Source: Gloeobacter kilaueensis JS1
GTDB taxonomy: Bacteria; Cyanobacteriota; Cyanobacteriia; Gloeobacterales; Gloeobacteraceae
Length of the DNA: 64,000 bases
Reading direction: 5' to 3'
Assembly (NCBI RefSeq): GCF_000484535.1
Contig: NC_022600.1
Coordinates: 62,001-126,000 of the forward strand
This document shows positions 1-10,813 of the stretch, in pieces. Positions within the stretch are counted from its first letter, which is position 1; every line of letters begins with the position of its first letter. A model generated the notes under the pieces. It worked only from the letters and a program-made list of their open reading frames with translations. It was not told where the DNA came from and searched no databases. Made by a program: the position numbers and the translations under genes.

Positions 1-4
1 CTTG

Positions 5-1144
5 CTACAGCCAGGCTGGGGCGCGCTTGAGCACCTCGGAATAGAGGCGCTCGAGGGCCCGGATATTGGCGCTGAGGGTATAGCGCTCGATCACCCGCGC
101 CCGCGCTTTTTGACCGAGCAGGGCGGTAAATTCTGGCTGCTCGCTGAGCACCGGCAGCAGCGTCCGCAGCTCGGAGCGCACCCGCAGGGGATTGACCAGA
201 ATGCCCGCACCGCCTGAGAGCACCTCGCCGTCGGCACCGACGTCGGTGGCGACGCAGGCGGTGCCGCAGGCCATCGCTTCTAAAAGCGAGATCGAAAGTC
301 CCTCGACCAGCGAAGGCAGGACAAAAACATCCGCCCCCCGCAGAATCTCGATGCGGCGCTGTTCGGAGGCGACGAAGCCCAGCCAGCGCACCCCCTCCTC
401 CAGGCCATAAAAGCCCTGGAGGTTGCTTTTGAGCGGCCCGTCGCCGATGATCGCAAGCCGGGCTCCGAGTAGCGCCATGCCCGCCTGTTTCCAGGCTTTG
501 AGCAGTTGTTCGACGTTCTTTTCGATCGTGAGCCGCCCCATATAGACGAACAGCCGCTTGGCGCGCAGGTCGGCTTTGATCCGCGAGTAGCTGGGGCTGT
601 AGCGGCTGGTATCGACGCCGTTGGGGATGACGGCGATCCGTCTTTCTGGCACACCGAGGCGGATGAGCAAATCTTTTTGGGCCTGCGAGAAGATGATCAC
701 CCGGTCGTAGTTGGCCAGGGTCGAGGCGTACCACTGGTACATCAGGTACTGGGTGTTGGCAGCAAAGTTGCGGCGGCGGCGGTCGAAGGCGGGATGAAAA
801 GTCGCCACCAGCGGCAGTCCCAGCTCTTCGCAAATTTCTGGCAGGGCAAAATCGAGGGTAGACAGTGACAGGCTGGCGTGGACGAGATCGGGCTTCAGTT
901 CGCGCAGCGATTCGACGAGCACCTTGCGCGCTCTGAGCGAGGGAATCGTGTAGACCTGAGACTTGTACAAACAGGGCAGGGGTACCTCGTCCTGCTCGAT
1001 GCGGGCAGGAAGACCTTCTTCTTCGGGGACGAAGTGCAGAAAACTGACCCGGTGTCCCAACTCCATCAGGCCGTTGGTGACTTCGCGACTGTAGGTGACA
1101 TTTCCGCAAAAAGGGGTCTTTTTGCCCAACCAGGCTATATGCAT
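5..1144 (-). CDS. Glycosyltransferase, GT-B fold (GT4-like)
   Basis: A 379-residue protein predicted to transfer a sugar from a nucleotide-sugar donor to a lipid or glycan acceptor at the cytoplasmic side of the membrane. The N-terminal half begins with a Rossmann-like strand and the GNVTYSREV segment. The C-terminal half carries the retaining GT-B donor site pattern E-x7-E in VEGLSISLLEAMACG, followed by ATDVGADGEVL. Length is normal for the family and both ends are intact. It starts 4 nt after the stop of the upstream MFS gene, so it is probably the last gene of a recO-MFS-glycosyltransferase transcript. Acceptor and sugar cannot be read from the sequence. Confidence 0.88.
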   Translation of the reverse strand: MHIAWLGKKTPFCGNVTYSREVTNGLMELGHRVSFLHFVPEEEGLPARIEQDEVPLPCLYKSQVYTIPSLRARKVLVESLRELKPDLVHASLSLSTLDFALPEICEELGLPLVATFHPAFDRRRRNFAANTQYLMYQWYASTLANYDRVIIFSQAQKDLLIRLGVPERRIAVIPNGVDTSRYSPSYSRIKADLRAKRLFVYMGRLTIEKNVEQLLKAWKQAGMALLGARLAIIGDGPLKSNLQGFYGLEEGVRWLGFVASEQRRIEILRGADVFVLPSLVEGLSISLLEAMACGTACVATDVGADGEVLSGGAGILVNPLRVRSELRTLLPVLSEQPEFTALLGQKARARVIERYTLSANIRALERLYSEVLKRAPAWL

Positions 1145-1148
1145 CGCC

Positions 1149-2399
1149 TTATGTCGAGGGGGTTCTGGAGAGCCTTTGCGTGAGCAACCCTGCTAATAGA
1201 ACCACCAGTCCTAAAGCAAGAATAACAGGACGCAGCCCGAACAGAGCGGTTGCACGCTCGACCAGGACCAGGGGCAGGCTCTGGGCGATGTTGGTGGCGT
1301 TGTTCTGCAGACCAAAGACCTTGCCGCGCATGTGCTCGGGCGTCTGCTCCTGGATGAGCGTGTTCATCGGTGCTGCGATGCAGCCTGCCCCAATCCCCAG
1401 GATCATGACCAGAAAGAGCACCAGATAGGCGCTGGTGGCCCAAAAAAGGGCGATGAGCACCAGCCCCATCACCACCGCTCCGATAAGCGCCAGCGAGCGG
1501 CGCGAGATCCCCTGGGCGAATTTGCCGATGGCGAGCGTGCCCAGCCCGATGCCGACGCCCGCCGCCGAGAGCAGATAGCCGAACTGCTCGGCCTTAAGAC
1601 CGATCGCAGGGGCAAGACCGATGGCAAGCAAGTAGAGGGCGGTGAGAATGCTGTAGAAGACGATGAGCTGAATGAAGGCAAAGCGCACGTCCGCGTCCTG
1701 CTTGAGGTAGTCGAAGCCTTCGCGCAGGTCTTTCCAGAGGTTGGAGCGCCTTTGCGCAGCGCCCGTCTGGAGCTTTTCGCGGTTGCCCATAAAGCCGATG
1801 AGCAGCGCGGCGAGCAGATAAAATCCGCCCAGAACCCAGTGGCCGTTACTTGCACCCCCAAAAAGGCTCAAAAGCGGCTCACCGATGGCGTAGCCGATCA
1901 CGATCGAACCGGTGACGGTGAGGGTAAAAAGCGAGTTGGCCGAGAGCAGGTTCGGCTTTTCGACGATGATCGGGATTGTCGAAGTTTCTGCAGGCGCAAA
2001 AAACTGGGTCAACGTCGAGACAGCAAAAGTGACGGCCAGCAGCACCGTATACTCGCTCGGCAATAGCGGTACCGCCAGCACGAACAGGCCGCGCAGCAGG
2101 TTGGAGACGGTGAGGACCGTCTTTTTAAGCCAGCGGTCCACGTAGACGCCCGCCAGCGAACCAAACAAAATGGCCGGCAAAGAGTTGGTGATGATGATGC
2201 CCGAGGACATCGAGTTGATCGCATCGGCTGGAAAGTGCGCCGAGATAAGCGCGATCATATAGATAAGAAAAATCTTGTCCGCCAGCTGCGAGAACCACTG
2301 GCCACTCCAGAGAAACAAAAAATTCCGATTTCGCAGAACCTGGCGAAAACCGGTGGCGGTGGTCGTTCGTGGCGGTGGTTGCTCAGTCGTAGGTGTCAT
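1149..2399 (-). CDS. MFS transporter, permease-like
   Basis: A 416-residue polytopic inner-membrane protein with about 12 hydrophobic segments. It begins RNRNFLFLWSGQWFSQLADK, typical of the MFS_3 / enterobactin-exporter-like branch. The GVYVDRW loop after the second helix and the charged central loop (near residues 200-225) fit the MFS 6+6 layout. Substrate unknown; an efflux role is the family's usual one. It lies 10 nt downstream of recO and 4 nt upstream of the glycosyltransferase on the same strand, so the three genes are probably cotranscribed. Confidence 0.9.
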   Translation of the reverse strand: MTPTTEQPPPRTTTATGFRQVLRNRNFLFLWSGQWFSQLADKIFLIYMIALISAHFPADAINSMSSGIIITNSLPAILFGSLAGVYVDRWLKKTVLTVSNLLRGLFVLAVPLLPSEYTVLLAVTFAVSTLTQFFAPAETSTIPIIVEKPNLLSANSLFTLTVTGSIVIGYAIGEPLLSLFGGASNGHWVLGGFYLLAALLIGFMGNREKLQTGAAQRRSNLWKDLREGFDYLKQDADVRFAFIQLIVFYSILTALYLLAIGLAPAIGLKAEQFGYLLSAAGVGIGLGTLAIGKFAQGISRRSLALIGAVVMGLVLIALFWATSAYLVLFLVMILGIGAGCIAAPMNTLIQEQTPEHMRGKVFGLQNNATNIAQSLPLVLVERATALFGLRPVILALGLVVLLAGLLTQRLSRTPST

Positions 2400-2409
2400 C
2401 CCAAACGCA

Positions 2410-3213
2410 TCAGTTGATTATAGGGGGGCTACCCGCCGCCGGGGCGCTCGCCTCGAAGCACAGCTCCAGCAGTTCAGCGGAGCGCACAGGCCGCTCGAAG
2501 TGAAATTCGATGTAGCGGCGCAGCAGGCGCTCGATACCGACCCAGAGCGCGTCCCATTCGAGGCTGGTAGCGGTGAGGTCCACTGAGGCGAGCAGTTGCA
2601 GGGCCGCGACCTGCGGCAATTCGAGGCGGTAGCCCACCCGCTCCTGGGGCAGGCATTCGAGGGCCACCAGTCCGCCTCCCTCGACGCTGAAACCCGCCGC
2701 CTCGGCGTGGATGGGGCGGTGGCTCACCGTGCAGAAGTGGACCTCCGGGGCGACGCCCCCCACCGCGAGTAACTGAAACAAACCGTGGACCAGTCGGGCT
2801 GCCACCTGGCGGCTCGGAGCACCCGCAAGCCGTCCCAGGTGCAGCATCAACAGATCGAACAATTCTTCCTGGGGCTGGTTCTCGGTCGCCGACTGCAGCA
2901 CGCCCTCCGCCAGATACTGGGCGGCAGTGAGGCGGCCTAGCTCCTGCCTGAGGCCACCGAAGGCGGTGATGCTCTCTGCCTGGGTGAGCTGATCGAGGCT
3001 GCGGCCCCGGTACAGTTGCAGGTCGTTGACGACGAACTGCTCGGTGCGGCCACCGATGCGGGCATTCGCCTTGCGCGCTCCCTTCGCTACCGCTCGGACC
3101 AGGCCGTTTTCGCGGGTGAGGATGGTAAGAAGCCAGTCGCTCTCCCCCAGAGGCATCCGCCGCAGATTGATCCCGGTTGCCCGGTACGTCTTTGACAAAG
3201 TGTCGTTACCCAC
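2410..3213 (-). CDS. recO: DNA repair protein RecO
   Basis: A 267-residue RecO, the OB-fold mediator that helps load RecA on gapped DNA in the RecFOR pathway. The N-terminal OB domain reads TYRATGINLRRMPLGESDWLLTILT and VRAVAKGARKANARIGG. The helical domain contains LTAAQYLAEGVL. The called start is a GTG; a TTG six codons in (LSKTYRATG) is an alternative closer to the usual family start. First gene of a three-gene minus-strand run and divergent from rplC. The zinc-finger cysteines of some RecO proteins are not obvious here; only HFCTVSHRP and a C-terminal cysteine remain. Confidence 0.93.
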   Translation of the reverse strand: MGNDTLSKTYRATGINLRRMPLGESDWLLTILTRENGLVRAVAKGARKANARIGGRTEQFVVNDLQLYRGRSLDQLTQAESITAFGGLRQELGRLTAAQYLAEGVLQSATENQPQEELFDLLMLHLGRLAGAPSRQVAARLVHGLFQLLAVGGVAPEVHFCTVSHRPIHAEAAGFSVEGGGLVALECLPQERVGYRLELPQVAALQLLASVDLTATSLEWDALWVGIERLLRRYIEFHFERPVRSAELLELCFEASAPAAGSPPIIN

Positions 3214-3364
3214 TGCTGACTTTCTCTACTGTACTGCCCTCCCGAACGATCGACGGTAGACCCTGGACAGTGCTTCAACTGTCCTGGTATGATGAGAGCT
3301 TGTGATTGACCAACCGGGCTTCAAGACCCGGTGGCAATATTTTCTGCTCTGGTGGAGAAAAGCG

Positions 3365-4003
3365 ATGTCACTGGGCATCCTGGGCCGCAAGCTCGGCATG
3401 ACACAAATTTTTGACGAAGAGGGGCGGGCGATCCCGGTAACGGTGGTCGAGGCGGGGCCGTGCCCGGTTACCCAGCTCAAGTCCGAGGCGACCGACGGGT
3501 ACACCGCCGTGCAGGTGGGCTTCGGTACGGTGCGCGAAAAGGTACTGACCAAACCCGAGGTCGGGCACTGCAAAAAAGCGGGCCTCGAACAGCCGGTGCG
3601 CCACCTGCGCGAATTTGCCGTCGAGGACACTTCCAGCTACAGCCTGGGCCAACTCATCGGTGTCGATATCTTCGAGGCGGGCCAACTGGTCGATGTCGTA
3701 GGCACCAGCATCGGCAAGGGCTTCGCCGGTGGTCAAAAGCGCCACCACTTCGGTCGTGGCCCGATGGCCCACGGCTCCAAAAACCACCGCGCCCCCGGCT
3801 CGATCGGTGCCGGTACGACGCCGGGCCGCGTCTTTCCCGGCAAAAAGATGCCTGGCCGGATGGGCAACGAGCGGGTGACAGTGCGCCGCCTCACGGTGGT
3901 CCGCGTCATCGCCGAGCGCAACTTGCTGCTCATCAAGGGTGGCCTGCCCGGCGTCGAGGGAGGGCTGCTCATCATCTCACCCGCCAAGCGCGTCGGGCGC
4001 TAG
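3365..4003 (+). CDS. rplC: 50S ribosomal protein L3
   Basis: A 212-residue L3, one of the early assembly proteins of the large subunit. It starts [20 protein letters not shown] and carries the L3 core [20 protein letters not shown] and [20 protein letters not shown]. An upstream in-frame start exists at 3302, but the ATG at 3365 is preceded by GGTGGAGAAAAGCG and matches the family start. First gene of the rplC-rplD-rplW group. A TATGAT box lies near 3290, about 75 nt upstream; promoter not proven. Confidence 0.97.
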   Translation: MSLGILGRKLGMTQIFDEEGRAIPVTVVEAGPCPVTQLKSEATDGYTAVQVGFGTVREKVLTKPEVGHCKKAGLEQPVRHLREFAVEDTSSYSLGQLIGVDIFEAGQLVDVVGTSIGKGFAGGQKRHHFGRGPMAHGSKNHRAPGSIGAGTTPGRVFPGKKMPGRMGNERVTVRRLTVVRVIAERNLLLIKGGLPGVEGGLLIISPAKRVGR

Positions 4004-4033
4004 ACCCAGGAACTTCGTGCGAGCACTACCAAG

Positions 4034-4678
4034 ATGGCTACCTGTTCGATAAAAGATTGGCAGGGCAATGCGACCGGCGAGGTCGAACTCGATCTGCCCG
4101 TTGCCTCCGAGGCGACCGCCTCCCACATCGTCTATCTGGCCTTCAAGCGGCAGATGACCAACTCCCGCCAGGGCACCGCCTCCACCCTTACCCGTGGCGA
4201 AGTGCGCGGAGGCGGCAAAAAGCCCTGGAAGCAAAAAGGCACTGGCCGCGCCCGCGCCGGTTCGATCCGCTCTCCGCTGTGGCGCAAGGGCGGCGTCATC
4301 TTTGGTCCCAAGCCCCGCGACTTTGAGATCAAGATGAATCGCAAGGAGCGGCGGCTCGCCCTGCGCACCGCCTTACAGAGCCGCATCGACGATCTGATCG
4401 TCGTAGACGAATTTGAATCGCAGCTCAGCAAGCCCAGAACTCGCGAACTGGTGCAGGCTTTTGAGCGCTGGGGCATCGATACGGCCAACCAGTCGATCCT
4501 CCTCATCCTGGCTGAGCAGCAGACCAACACCTACCTCTCGGCGCGCAACCTGCCCAACGTCAAGGTGATCACCGCCCAGAATCTCAACGTGCGCGACCTG
4601 CTTGCCACCGACTGGATCGTCGCCACCGGTTCTGCCATCGACTTTATCAAGCAGACATTCGGAGCAGCGGCATCATGA
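4034..4678 (+). CDS. rplD: 50S ribosomal protein L4
   Basis: A 214-residue L4, which binds 23S rRNA and lines the exit tunnel with its extended loop. The loop is visible as [19 protein letters not shown] followed by [17 protein letters not shown], the family signature. The C-terminal part [19 protein letters not shown] is standard. It begins 30 nt after rplC and its end overlaps the rplW start by 4 nt (ATGA), so rplW is translationally coupled. In some bacteria L4 represses its own operon; no leader structure was established here. Confidence 0.97.
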   Translation: MATCSIKDWQGNATGEVELDLPVASEATASHIVYLAFKRQMTNSRQGTASTLTRGEVRGGGKKPWKQKGTGRARAGSIRSPLWRKGGVIFGPKPRDFEIKMNRKERRLALRTALQSRIDDLIVVDEFESQLSKPRTRELVQAFERWGIDTANQSILLILAEQQTNTYLSARNLPNVKVITAQNLNVRDLLATDWIVATGSAIDFIKQTFGAAAS

Positions 4679-4977
4679 GCAACGGCACCAAGCGCGCCCT
4701 GGCGGATATCGTCCGTCGGCCTTTGATTACCGAGAAGGGCACCCGCCTGCTCGAAGCGAACAAGTATCTCTTCGAGGTGAGCCCTGGCTCCAATAAGATC
4801 CAGATCGCCCAGGCGATCGAAGAATTGTTCAGCGTCAAGGTGATCAAGGTCAATACCTTCAACCCGCCCGCCCGCCGTCGCCGGGTCGGCCAGTTCGTCG
4901 GCAAGCGCCCCCACTACAAGCGGGCGATCGTCACCCTGCAGGAGGGCGACTCGATCACCCTCTTCCCCGAAGTCTAG
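4675..4977 (+). CDS. rplW: 50S ribosomal protein L23
   Basis: A 100-residue L23, at the exit of the ribosomal tunnel where trigger factor and SRP dock. Family motifs are [35 protein letters not shown] and [13 protein letters not shown]. The start overlaps rplD by 4 nt. The usual next gene, rplB, is absent: the stop overlaps by 4 nt with the stop of a convergent LivF-type gene. This three-gene block is therefore an isolated front part of the S10 operon. Confidence 0.97.
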   Translation: MSNGTKRALADIVRRPLITEKGTRLLEANKYLFEVSPGSNKIQIAQAIEELFSVKVIKVNTFNPPARRRRVGQFVGKRPHYKRAIVTLQEGDSITLFPEV

Positions 4978-5693
4978 CGGGCCAGCGACTCGCCCAGATA
5001 GCTCTGGCGCACCGCCTCACTGGCGAGGAGTTCCTGGGCGCTGCCTTCCAGTACGATCTGGCCGTTTTCGAGCACGTAGCCGCGATCGGCCAGGTGGAGC
5101 GCCTGCAGGGCGTTCTGCTCGACTAAGAGCACCATCACGCCCTGGGAGCGGATGCGCTCGATGATCTGAAAGATATTTTGAACAATCAAGGGAGCGAGGC
5201 CCATGCTCGGCTCGTCGAGGACGAGAATGCGCGGCCTGCTCAAAAGCGCCCGACCGATGGCGAGCATCTGTTGCTCGCCGCCTGAGAGGGTACCGGCGCG
5301 CTGGCTGCTGCGCTCTTTGAGAATCGGAAACAGCTCAAAAACCTGCTGCAGGTCGGCCTGGATCGCATCGCCGCGCGTGTAAGCGCCCATCTCAAGGTTT
5401 TCTACGACCGTCAGGCGCGAGAAGATGCGCCGCCCCTCCGGAACGTGGACGAGCCCGGCTCTGACGACCAGATCTGCCGCCAGTGTGTCGAGCCGTTTGC
5501 CATCGAGGAGCACCTCACCCGCCACGGGCCGGATCAAGCTTGAGATCGTGCGCAGCAGGGTCGATTTGCCGGCCCCGTTGGGCCCAATCACCGTCACCAG
5601 CTCCCCCGGCTGGACTGTCAGGTTGATGGTGTGCAGCACCTCCACCTGGCCGTAGCCCGCCCTCAGATTGCGCACCTCAAGACCAATACCCAC
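4974..5693 (-). CDS. livF: Branched-chain amino-acid ABC transporter ATPase, LivF-type
   Basis: A 239-residue ABC ATPase of the LivF branch, the second ATPase of high-affinity branched-chain amino-acid or urea-type importers. It has Walker [10 protein letters not shown], signature [15 protein letters not shown], Walker [13 protein letters not shown] and the typical family linker [24 protein letters not shown]. An ATG at 5753 would extend it into the groEL terminator hairpin, so I chose the GTG at 5693, preceded by AGGAC and giving the usual LivF length. The permease and LivG partners are not in the window. Substrate is uncertain; UrtE is an alternative. Confidence 0.85.
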   Translation of the reverse strand: MGIGLEVRNLRAGYGQVEVLHTINLTVQPGELVTVIGPNGAGKSTLLRTISSLIRPVAGEVLLDGKRLDTLAADLVVRAGLVHVPEGRRIFSRLTVVENLEMGAYTRGDAIQADLQQVFELFPILKERSSQRAGTLSGGEQQMLAIGRALLSRPRILVLDEPSMGLAPLIVQNIFQIIERIRSQGVMVLLVEQNALQALHLADRGYVLENGQIVLEGSAQELLASEAVRQSYLGESLAR

Positions 5694-5737
5694 GCCTGTC
5701 CTGTTCCTCTTTTTCTTATTTACGCACACCCCTAAAG

Positions 5738-5772
5738 GCAAAGCCTGCGCCACGGACGGGCACAGGCTTTGC
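5738..5772. terminator. Hairpin between groEL and livF
   Basis: Perfect 10-bp inverted repeat GCAAAGCCTG / CAGGCTTTGC with a 15-nt interior that can pair partly. It lies 16 nt past the groEL stop on the minus strand, ahead of the livF start. No strong U-run follows, so termination is an inference. Confidence 0.5.
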
Positions 5773-5788
5773 AGGAAGCGGCGGCGGG

Positions 5789-7477
<1,689 letters not shown>

Positions 7478-7789
7478 CTACTGCGCGACAGCCAGAATGT
7501 CTTTTTCTGCCAGCAGGATGTACTCCTCGCCAGCCACCTTGATCTCTGTACCGGCGTACTTGGCGTAGAGCACCCGATCGCCCACCTGCACCTCAAGCGC
7601 CAGCCGCTCGCCCTTGTCGGTGAGCCGCCCCGCTCCAACGGCAGTCACCTCACCAAGCTGGGGCTTCTCCTTGGCGGTGTCAGGAAGCAAGATGCCCCCT
7701 GCCGTCCGCTCCTCCTGCGCCAGCACCTTTACCAGCACCCGGTCGCCGAGGGGCTTGAGGGAAGATGCCGCCACGGTGATAGTTGCCAT
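7478..7789 (-). CDS. groS: Co-chaperonin GroES
   Basis: A 103-residue GroES that caps the GroEL cavity. Family motifs: [13 protein letters not shown] at the N-terminus, the mobile loop [17 protein letters not shown], and [21 protein letters not shown] toward the end. Preceded by a purine-rich GGAGAGAGC ribosome-binding site. First gene of the groES-groEL operon, about 40 nt downstream of the CIRCE element. Confidence 0.98.
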   Translation of the reverse strand: MATITVAASSLKPLGDRVLVKVLAQEERTAGGILLPDTAKEKPQLGEVTAVGAGRLTDKGERLALEVQVGDRVLYAKYAGTEIKVAGEEYILLAEKDILAVAQ

Positions 7790-7828
7790 AGCTCTCTCTC
7801 CTTGGAAATCGAAATTCCATTTATCAAA

Positions 7829-7855
7829 TTAGCACTCTCGGACTTCAAGTGCTAA
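7829..7855. promoter_or_regulatory. CIRCE operator (HrcA-binding site)
   Basis: TTAGCACTC, a 9-nt spacer, then AAGTGCTAA. This matches the CIRCE consensus TTAGCACTC-N9-GAGTGCTAA except for one base in the second arm. It sits 40 nt upstream of groES, the expected position. By family knowledge HrcA binds here and represses groESL at normal temperature. Confidence 0.92.
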
Positions 7856-7931
7856 CCCCCTTTGCTGTCACAGGGGGGACGGCTCCCACCTCCATCCAGT
7901 GTGGGCGCAGGTCCAGCTAGTGAGAGATTGC

Positions 7932-8120
7932 TTAAAATCCTTCGCGTTCGAGCAATTCAGCGAGTTGGTAGATGCTGATAAAGCCCAGCCGCCAGAGAAT
8001 CAGCCGCACGTCGCCCTGCTCGCGTTGCTGGATGCGCTTGGCGAGGTTCCACTCCTTGGGAGTCACAAAGGGGACGAGGCTGGTAGGCATAGTGAGCATT
8101 TTGCGGACGGCAACCGGCAA
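7932..8120 (-). CDS. Small conserved protein, DUF2949-like
   Basis: A protein of up to 62 residues; internal methionines at positions 8 and 11 are alternative starts. It resembles the small cyanobacterial DUF2949 proteins in layout: a helical N-terminal half ending in RQREQGDVRLILWRLGFISIYQLAELLE. No function is known for that family. It lies alone between groES and the WYL regulator. Assignment is by recall of the family pattern. Confidence 0.5.
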   Translation of the reverse strand: MPVAVRKMLTMPTSLVPFVTPKEWNLAKRIQQREQGDVRLILWRLGFISIYQLAELLEREGF

Positions 8121-8192
8121 GAGAAACTACCGATAGATAGAGAAGGCGATTGGCCCCTCACCGTCTAAAGCGCGATTGGGTCCGCAAATGGG

Positions 8193-9209
8193 TCAGCTGC
8201 CGACAGAAGATTTTTTGGCCACTTCTTGTCCCAGTCCGTAGCGGGCTGCCAGTTGCCTCAGATCACTTTGGATCTGTTCTACCAGTGCTCGCGGTTCTTC
8301 GACCGTTGCCTCGGAACCGAAACTGAGCACCCAGCGCTTGATCTCGTTAAGATCAGCCACCTTGAGTTGCAGGCGCAGCGAGCCATCTGGCAGCAGCGAG
8401 ATCTGCTGGCTCGGATGGAGCAGGCGGCCCTGCAGGGTGGCGATAGCTTTGGGCGAGAAGAGAATGCTCACCGGTGTCGTGAGTGTACCGGCCTGCTCTT
8501 CGGCGATCTGAGCGATGAGCGGTGCCGGGTCAAAGGCCGGGTCGCGCTCGAAGCGTTCACCCCGCGCCCGGATCGAGCGGATGCGATCGGCGCGCAGCAC
8601 CTCGAATTTTTTGCTGCCCAGGTCGTAGCCGATCAGATAGGGCGTATGGCCGCGCCAGATATAGAGCAGGTAGGGGTTGACGAGCCGACTCACCGGCGGC
8701 TCGCCGGGCGGCGCGTAATCGACGAACGCCTGGAGGCCGGATTCAAAAGTCTCGTACAGCTGCGTCCAGACCTCGTAGCTGAAGCTGGCGATGCGGCTGG
8801 TGGCCTCGACGTGGAGATAATCGCGCAGCGTCTCCAGGTCTATCCAGCGGCGGCTGGGCAACTGATGGACCAGCTGATCGATGGCGGCACGGACCTCGGC
8901 GGTGTGGAGCGTCCCTTCCGATTCGGCGAGGATGCGGTTGCCCGCCAGCAGCACGAACAGTTCACCCAGGGTAAAAGGCAGAGGCGGCAACTTCCAGCCC
9001 GGCTCCTTGTAGATGTAGCCCCGGACCCGATCGACCACCAGCGGTGCGCCGTAGCTGTCGCGCAGCTTTAACAGGGCGCGCTGGATCGCGGGCGGACTCG
9101 CCGCGAGGGCGCGGGCCAGTTGCATGGTGCTGCGCGCCTGCCCGAGACGGATGAGCCGGTCGATGCGCAGGAGCCGGTCGAGATCTTCGAGTGAAAGGTC
9201 GTCTGCCAT
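8193..9209 (-). CDS. WYL-domain transcriptional regulator
   Basis: A 338-residue protein. The N-terminal 60 residues look like a helix-turn-helix (MQLARALAASPPAIQRALLKLRD). The centre contains the WYL-like fold with PYLIGYDLGSKKFEVLRADRIRSI, and the C-terminus the usual WCX-like segment ending in LRQLAARYG. Such proteins bind DNA and sense a ligand, often a nucleotide or nucleic acid. In cyanobacteria some sit beside CRISPR or defence genes, but none is adjacent here. Transcribed alone. Confidence 0.82.
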   Translation of the reverse strand: MADDLSLEDLDRLLRIDRLIRLGQARSTMQLARALAASPPAIQRALLKLRDSYGAPLVVDRVRGYIYKEPGWKLPPLPFTLGELFVLLAGNRILAESEGTLHTAEVRAAIDQLVHQLPSRRWIDLETLRDYLHVEATSRIASFSYEVWTQLYETFESGLQAFVDYAPPGEPPVSRLVNPYLLYIWRGHTPYLIGYDLGSKKFEVLRADRIRSIRARGERFERDPAFDPAPLIAQIAEEQAGTLTTPVSILFSPKAIATLQGRLLHPSQQISLLPDGSLRLQLKVADLNEIKRWVLSFGSEATVEEPRALVEQIQSDLRQLAARYGLGQEVAKKSSVGS

Positions 9210-9314
9210 AGCGCGAGTAAGCGTTCTGCAAGCATCGTAGCGCCGCAGGCACTCCCGCCATACCTGGCCAAAAGGCGAAGATTCGCTGCGAGCTGAAGAT
9301 CGCTCGGGCTACTT

Positions 9315-10157
9315 CTAATCGATGCGCGCCGGGACCGGTTGCCCGTCGCCCACAAAGTCTGCCGGAGTCGGGGCTGCCACCTGCTGGCACCAGACGCTCA
9401 TCTGCTCCGGCTGCACCGCCCCGAAGAGGTTGGCAAAGGACGTATCCGCCGCATCCCGGCCCGTGGCGATGCGTACCAGCCCTTCTCTGGGCACCTTGCG
9501 CGTCGCGTCGAACAGGTACCACTGTCCGTCCAGGTACGCCTCGAAGTAGGCATGGAAGTCGGGCGGGTCGAGCTTGAGGGCGTAGCCTGCCACAAAGCGG
9601 GCCGGAATTCCGGCGGCCCGGCAAAGAGCGATGCCCAGGTGGGCAAAGTCGCGGCAGACACCTACCCGTTCACTGACCGTATCGGCGGCGGAGGTGTGGG
9701 CGTCGCTGGTGCCGTAGCAGTATTCGACGTTGTCGTGAACCCAGTCGCAGATGGCTTCCACGCGGGCGTAGCCGGGCTCTGTCGCTGCAGTAATATGGCC
9801 TGCCAGACGCACCAGCCGGTCCGATTGGCAGTAGCGGCTGGGAAAAACAAAGGGAATAATCGGCGGCGGCAACTCCGATGGTTCGCACTGGCGGGGCAAC
9901 GACTGGGCGTCGTAGACGAAGGGCGTGAGCACAACCGAGGCGCGGTAGCTGATGCGCAGCAGCCCCTCAGGAGCCAGAAGGCGCACCGTGCGGTTGCCGA
10001 AGCTGTCTACGAACGCCTCTTGATTGAGAGGGGGATCGCTCTGGAAACTTTCTTCGATCACCCGCTGGCCGTCGCCGTCGTGGGGCCGGATCGTAAGAAG
10101 CAGGGTGGCAGGTTGGGCGCACCGATAATTCAGGGTGCAGCCGACATCGAGTTGCAT
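9315..10157 (-). CDS. Transglutaminase-like cysteine protease family protein
   Basis: A 280-residue protein from the chosen ATG at 10157 (MQLDVGCTLNYRC); an upstream start at 10190 adds 11 residues. The transglutaminase core is complete: Cys in VGVCRDFAHLGIALCRAAGIPARFV, His in DFHAYFEAY, and Asp in WYLFDATRKVP. The N-terminal beta-rich region matches the bacterial transglutaminase N-terminal domain. Family members act as cytosolic proteases or amidases. No operon partner. Next upstream lie the accessory remnants at 10.4-10.8 kb. Confidence 0.88.
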   Translation of the reverse strand: MQLDVGCTLNYRCAQPATLLLTIRPHDGDGQRVIEESFQSDPPLNQEAFVDSFGNRTVRLLAPEGLLRISYRASVVLTPFVYDAQSLPRQCEPSELPPPIIPFVFPSRYCQSDRLVRLAGHITAATEPGYARVEAICDWVHDNVEYCYGTSDAHTSAADTVSERVGVCRDFAHLGIALCRAAGIPARFVAGYALKLDPPDFHAYFEAYLDGQWYLFDATRKVPREGLVRIATGRDAADTSFANLFGAVQPEQMSVWCQQVAAPTPADFVGDGQPVPARID

Positions 10158-10389
10158 GGCGATAGTACAACAGATCTTTTGCCTTCCCAATCTCTCGCCT
10201 TGCCCTGCGCCTCAGCATCCGCAGAAGGAGAGATTTTGTAGCTGATTCTAAAAGCAGGCAATGAATCATATACCGAGCTTTGCCTGAATTTTCAGGGTTC
10301 ACTCTGCACTGACCGGAGATATTCCTGGCTGCCTGTCACAGATGAATATTCGGCTCAGGAGGATTGAGAAGCGTCTCGACAAAAGTGTG

Positions 10390-10586
10390 CTAGTCCTGAT
10401 TGCTCAACTGTAGAAAGCTGTGCCCCTGAACAGTCTTACCAGCAGCTTGCAGGGCAATGCCCAGAACAAAATCGCCTACACTCCGCCCCCCCGCCCGGCA
10501 AGCTGAGCGGCCTCTGTGAGCAGAACCTTACCCTCACTGCTCAAACGCACCTCCAGCCGTTCCGTTTTCTCGTGTCCTGGGACCAT
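10390..10586 (-). pseudogene. Frameshifted DUF1778 / TacA-type antitoxin
   Basis: Reading from the ATG at 10586 gives MVPGHEKTERLEVRLSSEG then KVLLTEAAQLAGR, the ribbon-helix-helix start of DUF1778 antitoxins. The frame is broken at a run of seven C (10486-10492, G on the coding strand). The other frame resumes with SVGDFVLGIALQAAGK and runs to a stop at 10390. About 7 extra bases at the G-run would explain the shift. No GNAT toxin (TacT) is next to it, so this is probably a decayed remnant. Confidence 0.7.
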
Positions 10587-10666
10587 TCATCTGTTTTCGT
10601 CAGACGATTATCCCGACCAGCATGGCATGTGGAGCATTCTTCCGTACATAGCTACGCTAACCTTGC

Positions 10667-10813
10667 TTAAAAACCAGCTATCACGTTTCGGAGCCAGACT
10701 TCGGTTTGCTGCTCCCCGGACAGGGTAGAGGCAATGGTGTCGATCGCCCGGACGGTGTCGTTCGGCGCAAAATCCAGAGCGAGCAGACTTACCCTGACCC
10801 CGACGTAGATACC
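10667..10813 (-). pseudogene. Second, partial copy of the ruvA 3' end
   Basis: The reading frame gives IYVGVRVSLLALDFAPNDT, then VRAIDTIASTLSGEQQ and TEVWLRNVIAGF before a stop. It aligns without gaps to the last 48 or so codons of the intact RuvA at 14896-15516 (IYAEVEMALLALGFAPNET ... EQQTEVWLRSAI). A stop lies two codons upstream of the homology, so only the 3' end is present. Many differences are synonymous. Orientation is the same as the intact ruvA, which places the AT-rich three-gene operon between two ruvA 3' ends. Confidence 0.8.

Noticed and set aside
1332-2066. 244-codon plus-strand open frame
   Set aside because: Antisense to the MFS transporter; charged low-complexity translation without motifs.
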